Shown one piece after another: positions 61,898 to 64,000 of a stretch of DNA of 64,000 nucleotides (positions within the stretch are counted from its first letter, which is position 1; each line of letters opens with the position of its first letter). The position numbers and the translations under genes are program-made. The notes under the pieces were generated by a model. That model did not search any database and was not told the origin of the DNA. It saw only the letters and a program-made list of their open reading frames with translations. Location: the NCBI GenBank assembly GCA_023052935.1, contig CM041298.1, positions 117,322,477 through 117,386,476 of the forward strand. The letters are read 5' to 3'. This stretch comes from Piezodorus guildinii. Lineage: Eukaryota > Arthropoda > Insecta > Hemiptera > Pentatomidae.

Positions 61898-61968
61898 TCA
61901 ATAATTTTTTAATTTCTTTACAACAGCCGATGTAAGTGAATGTCGTGTGTTTCCCGCAACATACTTTT
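61898..61968 (-). repeat. R-family 5' end fragment
   Basis: TTTAATTTCTTTACAACAGCCGATGTAAGTGAATGTCGTGTGTTTCCCGCAACATACTTTT, a diverged terminal piece. Confidence 0.55.
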
Positions 61969-62555
61969 ATTTATTATTTCGGTCAAAAGCCACATTAAAA
62001 TTATAAATTATTGCATATTATTATTATTATTAGTAATAAAGTAGAGTTTGATACGTTGAAGAAGGGAGACGGCTCTAAGAGAGGCTGTAAGGGAATATCG
62101 ATTCAAGGTAAGGGGTGTTGCTCATTTAGGCAAATCCTTTGACGAGTTAATTAATACTGCTTCCTCATGCGTACTCCAAGGCGAGCTTCTTCATCAGATC
62201 ATGTCACCCTGGGGGTTCCTTAGGGAGCTGTGTCAATGTCTTCACATCTTCGAGGGGTAAAGGAACTAAGGAAGGGAGCACATATAATGTATTCCAAGTA
62301 CATGAGTCTTCGGAACTTCTTGCTAAATTTCAGAGGAAAAGAACTTCATTACTAAGAAGTAGAAGAATGTTCGTGTTGCGGACCTAAGCAGTAAAAATAA
62401 TGAAAATAATATTTCTTAAACCGACGATTCGACGGAGGTTGTAGGTCTCCATCAGGACTAAAAAAAATTCAGTGTAGGAGTTTGATAAATAAATGATCAT
62501 AAAAAAATTAACACGAGTAATGTTGAGGCGATCATGATGAATTATTTTACGTTTT
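61969..62555. other. Unassigned, with a weak hammerhead-like text
   Basis: 62060-62340 is less AT-rich but shows no motif. On minus, 62459-62424 reads CCTGATGGAGACC...CTCCGTCGAATCG: the order resembles the hammerhead-like motifs but GAAA is lost. No gene. Confidence 0.3.
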
Positions 62556-63062
62556 ATTTTCACTTAGCTATATATGAAATATATAGTAAGGGAAAGTATT
62601 GCGATATTGAAAATTTTCCAGTTTTCACCGAAATACACGTTTTAGGGCACCCTGAGTCCAAATGACCAAGTACCACAAAAAAGTCTGTGTGTGAGTGTGT
62701 CCGTGTAAGGTAACACCAGCGCGGAAACGAAAATTCCTATGAAACTGAAATTTTATACAGTGCATTGTCCACCTTTTACGATTACCTCAAAAACAGCCTT
62801 AAATATTTTAATCAAACTCGCTATATTGATTAAAAGTATATGGACCTTAATATGCTTTAAGTTTCATTCTGATTGAAATAGTCTGACATGTCTTAAATGC
62901 CGATATTTTAAATTTTCTTCCTCCAAAATATCTTTAATTTTGTTGATTCTATAGGAATAACCATATCATCTTGTTATCTTTGGTAAAAAACAGGTAAATA
63001 GATAAGTTGAAACAAATTCGATATCCAACTGAAGGAGAAAACTGTAAAAATATATTTTGTAA

Positions 63063-63093
<31 letters not shown>

Positions 63094-63219
63094 CAGTCAT
63101 ATACGTGTATAATATACCGTTGGAAAGCTAAAGATTTTAAAAAATATATCATCATATACACAAGCTTGTAAAAGTTAATAGCGAGCGATGAAAAGCCGAT
63201 AAAACAAACTGATTGTCAT
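62556..63219 (-). repeat. R-family element, 5' end missing
   Basis: TTTCACTTAGCTATATATGAAATATATAGTAAGGGAAAG hairpin, TGTGTGTGAGTGTGTCCGTG microsatellite site, to GATGAAAAGCCGATAAAACAAACTGATTGTC, then an abrupt change. A T-run (63067-63090) is internal. 63220-63411 is unassigned except for GAAATTACTGAACCGAATTTGATCAAACT-type text. Confidence 0.75.
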
Positions 63220-63411
63220 AAATTCTGAAATTACTGAACCGAATTTGATCAAACTTCGTATGATAGGATAGTTTTTATTACTATTTGAATGGTTGAAAAA
63301 TATATTTTTCTAAAACGTAAAACAAAATTTGTTTAACTGTGGCAACACTGGTTCACGGTAAGTAACCTTCCCATATCTTCACACATATGATTATTAATTC
63401 AAATATAAGTG

Positions 63412-64000
63412 CTCCCATCCCATCCTATCACTTTCCTTTCTACCTATGCTGATGACACATGTGTGTTATCAGTCAAGCAACGATCAAACTATTGCCTCCC
63501 AAACTCTTCAATCACACATCAAAGACCTTGAAGTATGGTGTCAGAACTGGAGAATAAAAATAAATTCCAATAAATCTCACCAAATCACCTTTACCCTTCG
63601 TCGTAAACCTATGACATCCTGCCCAACAGTATCCTTCAATAACACTCCTCTTGTCCCGGTTGAACAGATCGATACCTAGGACTGCACCTGGACAAACGTC
63701 TTACTTGGAACCCTCATACAAGACTGAAAAGCAAAGAAACTGCCCGACGTTTTCGACTACTTCAACACTTACTAGAAAACGCTCTAACCTTCCACTTAAG
63801 TACAAAAGGCTCATCTATATGACTAACATCAGACCGATATGGACTTACGGAATAGAGATTTGGGGCTCTACTAAACCATCAAATTCTTCCCGTCTCCAAT
63901 CCTTGCAATCAAAAATCCTTCGAAAAATCCTCAACGCTCCTTATTTTGTCACAAATAAACTCATCCATAAAGACCTTAACGTTCCCTATGTTGCTGACTT
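63412..64000 (+). mobile_element. Jockey-type LINE (family A), runs off the window
   Basis: Starts just before the catalytic box: FLSTYADDTCVLSVK (YADD at ~63447), TIASQTLQSHIKDLEVWCQNWRIKINSNKSHQITFTLRRKPMTSCPTVSFNNTPLVPVEQI (63446-63679). A base change or indel near 63672 breaks IRYLG. The thumb (WNPHTRLKSKETARRFRLLQHLL) and IRPIWTYGIEIWGSTKPSNSSRLQ...KLIHKDLNVPYVAD continue to the window end, where the frame is still open. Confidence 0.85.

Overview
The window looks like repeat-rich, AT-rich nuclear DNA from an animal, probably an insect. The evidence is its set of mobile elements: several jockey-clade LINEs, RTE-, I- and CR1-type LINEs, two mariners, tRNA-derived SINEs, Penelope-like remnants and microsatellites. 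I see no bacterial gene organisation, no CRISPR array, no rRNA and no convincing host gene. The species cannot be named from the sequence; a hemipteran-like insect is a weak guess.

The dominant component is one interspersed family, called R here, with about 28 copies or pieces. A full copy is about 0.85-0.95 kb. One end reads TCTGGTGCGGGCAACACACG followed by ACTTTCACTTACCT. The other end carries AGGTAAGTGAAAGT inside a strong hairpin. A CA-type microsatellite sits at a fixed internal position. Inverted subterminal repeats, a terminal hairpin, flanking T-tracts, tandem or doubled ends and an internal microsatellite are the known hallmarks of non-autonomous Helentrons (HINE / DINE-1 type). That class is an inference. 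R strands below follow this polarity (TCTGGTGC end = 5').

Layout: 1-2852, R copy split by a 5'-truncated RTE-type LINE. 2964-3862, internally deleted mariner. 4181-12000, R copies, jockey pieces, a MITE piece, a SINE and a hammerhead-like motif. 12531-14730, SINE with clean target duplication and an RTE-type LINE tail. 14890-17470, tandem duplications and two jockey copies. 19486-21675, R copy, a possible transposon-associated coding relic, and inverted repeats with a hammerhead-like motif. 22130-25330, nested jockeys and a LINE of family E. 25395-26083, inverted-repeat element holding a jockey endonuclease fragment. 27303-35336, three CR1-like LINEs, one almost full length. 35570-40246, hammerhead-like motifs, a 133-bp-arm palindrome, a chimeric R, and a jockey inside R. 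40541-47252, SINEs, jockeys, a MITE inside a jockey, and an R tandem. 47741-48680, 51-bp minisatellite. 48766-50094, mariner inside R. 51236-54080, triple nest of LINEs. 54409-64000, more R, a second MITE copy, a Transib-like element inside R, LINE pieces and a jockey running off the window end.

The most useful property of the window is that many insertions can be proven from within: the interrupted host repeat is recovered across the insertion and the target duplication is visible. The most interesting signals are hammerhead-ribozyme-like motifs in Penelope-like contexts, the R family with its doubled termini, a 725-bp element with 5-bp target duplication and RAG/Transib-like ends, and a minisatellite with a 255-bp higher-order duplication.
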